From: Lepidostoma basale
Taxonomy: Eukaryota; Arthropoda; Insecta; Trichoptera; Lepidostomatidae
Direction of reading: 5' to 3'
Length of the DNA stretch: 64,000 bases
Assembly: GCA_022606425.2 (NCBI GenBank)
Contig: JAHDVF020001336.1
Coordinates: 682,001-746,000 of the forward strand
Under the pieces are notes generated by a model that saw only the letters and a program-made list of their open reading frames with translations, did not search any database and was not told where the DNA came from. The number at the start of each line of letters is the position of its first letter. Position 1 is the stretch's first letter. A program made the position numbers and the translations under genes. Shown here in pieces: positions 61,491-64,000 of the stretch.

Positions 61491-61599
61491 TAATACAATT
61501 TACGATTTATTTATTATTTAAATAAAATAAAAAATCTGAATTGATACAACTGGTCTGTTTTGCCACATCCACCCTTTTCCCCAGATTTTCCTTCTACGG

Positions 61600-61850
61600 A
61601 CTACTTACCACCTTTTTTGTTCCTTACAAACAAAAATTAATAGAAAATTTTTCATTTAATGATGAGCAAGTCAATCAGGCCCTTGATACTTTCTTTCGGT
61701 TTAAACCTACCAAATTTTATGAGGAGGGGATTGATAAGTTGCTAATAAGATGGGAGAAGTTTATATTTAACAGGGGTGAATACATAATAGATGATTATAA
61801 TTCTGTAAAAAAATTAAAGCAAAATATAAGTATGGTTTAATAAAAAAAAT
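61600..61850 (+). mobile_element. Mariner transposase C-terminal fragment
   Basis: It encodes NFSFNDEQVNQALDTFFRFK, PTKFYEEGIDKLLIRWEKFI and FNRGEYIID, the typical mariner ending (EGIxKLxxRWEKCI...GDY). It is not from the neighbouring copy 4, which runs the other way. Confidence 0.65.
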
Positions 61851-62084
61851 CGGAGGTTATTTTTATGACTGTACCTAATATGAGCATGCCGCCAGTCATT
61901 GAAAACACAGACAAAAGTTTCGTTCCAACCGCGCTTCCTTCTCACAAACTTTTACTTTCATCATTGCCATAGCGACCAGCATTCGCATCGCATGTTATAG
62001 GAATCCAACTAGCTGCAAAGGCCGAGCGCGAGAATGAGCCGCCTTCGAATTATTTAATATATATACATAGCCTTCTTTTTATTC

Positions 62085-62190
62085 AAGTGCCCTGTCGGGT
62101 TCCCCCAACGTTGGTGATCACCTCGGCGAACCTGTCCCTGTCCTGTACCGCTTGGAACATCTCCTTCACACTTCGAATTGAGTAGCTGTA
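62085..62190 (-). mobile_element. LINE-B 3' end fragment
   Basis: The minus strand gives AVQDRDRFAEVITNVGGT, then cgacagggcac and an AAG-type tail, the end of LINE-B. Only about 100 bp. Confidence 0.55.
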
Positions 62191-62608
62191 ATCGTTGGCC
62201 ATGAATATCCATCAATTTACAAAATCGCTGTTTCTAGGAGGGTTGATATATAATAATTGTAAGCGAAGTATGTAACACTCACATAAATATTATTCCTTCA
62301 TTTTAATGATCTTATATGTTGAATCAAACATTTTTTGTTGAAAAATTATTGTTTTGTGTTAGTTTGGGCAACATATATTTATTTATTTATTTGACACATT
62401 ATCCAGGGAGTGTTCTGCGGTATTTTTCCGCTAAATAGTAGTGGAAAAATACCATTGTCTTTAATTTATTATTAATAATAGGGTTCAATAATAATTTGCT
62501 TTTAAAATAAATAAAAGTAATGTAAGTTCTTACTCAATGAAAATATATTCTCGGTTCCAAAACTTAACCAATGTCAAAAACGACCGTTCGAAAGTGTAGT
62601 AATTTTTG

Positions 62609-62641
62609 TGACGTCTATTGATTGGTCGAGAGGAGATGTAA
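62609..62641 (+). promoter_or_regulatory. Eps15 upstream elements and start-stop uORF
   Basis: A CRE-like TGACGTC at 62609-62615 and an inverted CCAAT box (ATTGG, 62621-62625) lie just upstream. At 62636-62641 there is a minimal upstream reading frame ATG-TAA, three bases before the Eps15 ATG and in the same frame. No TATA box is seen, as expected for a housekeeping gene. Whether transcription starts upstream of the uORF is unknown. Confidence 0.4.
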
Positions 62642-62644
62642 AAA

Positions 62645-62671
62645 ATGGCTGCCTTGCCTTCTCCTACGCAG
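62645..62671 (+). CDS. Eps15: Eps15 exon 1 (start codon)
   Basis: The exon encodes nine codons, MAALPSPTQ, then donor gtagtt. This ATG is chosen because the next exon joins in frame to give the expected EH-domain N-terminus. Confidence 0.8.
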
Positions 62672-63369
62672 GTAGTTTCGGTGTTTTTAGTAAATTTACC
62701 GGCTTTACAACATTTATATTCATTAAAAAATGAACGTTAATATTATTTTCACATTTTAAATGTTTGGTACCCTTAATTTTGAAGTGGCACATAGCGAATA
62801 TATTAAGTGTTTCGAAAGTGAATTGTTAGGGTGCATTATCGAATTTTGATTCTTATTTAGCGCGACTATTTAATTCCAATAATATCGATTGGCATTAAAT
62901 ATGGTACGATCTCTAAATTAAGTTTCTTTTATTTCTATCCAAGTAATGCTGGCTGTCCACTAAGTTAAATATATTTAGTTTTCGGGAAAATGTCAAATCA
63001 TTTTTCAAATGTCACACACCCAATACTCGGTATTAACTCACAGTTTCATTGTAATGCTAATTCATTCAATGATATTAAGTGATCTTATTTTGCTTTGTAG
63101 GTGGCTGGAAACCACAGTGCTATTTATGAAGCATACTATAATCAGGTGAGACGTTTGTGCAATTTGTATCGATGTTTTTCTATGAGAGTTGTTCAAACGG
63201 CGCGTCGTAATGGGCTTGTTTGATTGCTGGATAGGTGGACCCCAATGGAACCGGAGTTATACAGGCACTGGACGCGGCGAGGTTCTTGAAGAAATCCAAG
63301 CTTAGTGATGTGATCCTCAGTAAAGTTTGGGATCTATCGGATCCCTCTGGGAGAGGGTACCTGGACAAG
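62645..63369 (+). CDS. Eps15: Eps15, endocytic EH-domain protein (first 3 exons, partial)
   Basis: Exons 62645-62671, 63101-63145 and 63235-63369 join in phase 0, giving 69 residues. They begin MAALPSPTQ, then [15 protein letters not shown], then [20 protein letters not shown] and [19 protein letters not shown]. This is the start of the first EH domain: the YEAYYNQVD helix, the [12 protein letters not shown] helix entering the EF-hand loop, and the W typical of EH domains. Eps15 scaffolds clathrin-coated pits through NPF motifs on partners. The organisation matches animal Eps15, whose N-terminus starts directly with EH1. The donor at 63370 leads into an intron that leaves the window; no further exon is present. 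Confidence 0.88.
63101..63145 (+). CDS. Eps15: Eps15 exon 2
   Basis: The exon encodes fifteen codons, [15 protein letters not shown], between acceptor ttgtag and donor gtgaga. It covers the first helix of EH1. Confidence 0.85.
63235..63369 (+). CDS. Eps15: Eps15 exon 3
   Basis: The exon encodes 45 codons between acceptor ggatag and donor gtatgt, covering the middle of EH1 up to YLDK. Confidence 0.88.
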
Positions 63370-63544
63370 GTATGTTTCCATATTTATTTTGTGAAATAAC
63401 CTTAAAAGCGGGTCGTATCTTATTTATCTATTGTGTTATGCGCTTGAAATATAGTTCTCCAGGGGTATTAAGTTACTTATACCTATTTAAGTTTGTCAGT
63501 AAACATTAACTACCATATAATTACATTTTTTTTTTTCGTAAACT

Positions 63545-63670
63545 TATGGCATTTACACAGCGGTATTTCACAGACTGAATTTTTATGAATAAAACACTAT
63601 TTTCTTTATATATTAGTTTATTTATCTCGACATGTTTCTTATGTAATATTTCTTCACCACAGGGTGAATG
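63545..63670. mobile_element. Inverted-repeat element F, partial copy 4
   Basis: It holds acttatggcatttacacagc, ttttatgaataaaacact and tatctcgacatgtttctt, the left arm of element F only. It lies in Eps15 intron 3. Confidence 0.55.
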
Positions 63671-63704
63671 ATATAACCTCCCAAATATGAAGATATACAA
63701 GAAT

Positions 63705-63985
63705 CAATTGTATCTCAATAGAGACGGAGATGCAAATTGGAAACAGAATATGGTTGATCGAGGTGTTTACAGGACTTATGACCTGTCATTGGTTGGGTTA
63801 AGCGCACGCTTTATGTAATACAACATTCCCCATTCCACCTTTTTTCTTATGACTACCATGTCTGACAAATTTTTGGAAGTTGTATATATGTTAATCGGCA
63901 ACACCAACCTTTGCATGGTAGTTTATTCAATCTACACACTAACGCCATCTATGAAGATTGTATTTTAAGCATTAAGCAAAATATC
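63705..63985 (+). repeat. Interspersed repeat R4, copy 4
   Basis: It runs attgtatctcaatagagacg to acgccatctatgaagattg. Together with the other three copies it gives a consensus of about 280 bp. Confidence 0.7.
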
Positions 63986-64000
63986 TTTTTAACGCAATGT

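Overview
This window is nuclear DNA of an animal, almost certainly an insect and most likely a moth or butterfly. The evidence is GT-AG introns of 0.1-5 kb, AT-rich spacers, a gut-type insect chitin deacetylase with a TATA promoter, and very dense transposons of kinds typical of Lepidoptera: mariner, hAT, piggyBac-like, pogo, jockey-like LINEs with a TGATT-repeat tail, LINEs with TTAG-repeat tails, and tRNA-derived SINEs. No bacterial genes, CRISPR arrays, rRNA genes or stand-alone tRNA genes were seen.

Three host genes can be assembled. (1) On the minus strand, 30667 down to 8085, thirteen exons join in one continuous reading frame of about 4.9 kb (at least 1640 residues, 5' end not found). 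They encode a large Lys/Ser/Arg-rich, probably nuclear protein whose family I do not recognise. (2) On the plus strand, 41017-55235, six exons encode a complete 385-residue secreted chitin deacetylase of the insect midgut type (no chitin-binding domain). It has a TATA box, signal peptide, all five deacetylase motifs and a polyadenylation signal. (3) At the right edge, 62645-63369, the first three exons of Eps15 encode most of its first EH domain; the gene runs out of the window.

The rest is mostly mobile DNA. Four mariner elements have both ends preserved or partly preserved (10483-11804, 30743-32020, 48505-49333, 60224-61490), and a fifth (52552-53086) is an internally deleted derivative of the second. 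Four LINE families recur as 5'-truncated 3' ends. I call them LINE-A (C-terminal region with a GSEAW motif), LINE-B (C-terminal LGHVLRGEKY region), LINE-C (GRPPKRW region) and LINE-D (GRPRQRLMDN region); pieces of further LINEs and of a jockey-like element are also present. Many insertions are nested, and several keep target-site duplications, so their order of arrival can be read directly, above all in intron 1 of the deacetylase gene.

No clear new multi-gene system is visible. The observation that best fits 'undescribed' is a recurring RNA-like motif, a short stem followed at once by GAAACATGTC, found in several otherwise different repeat families and resembling half of a hammerhead ribozyme. 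Next in interest are a nearly perfect 2 x 96 bp palindrome at 9531-9730 and the unidentified large nuclear-type protein gene.
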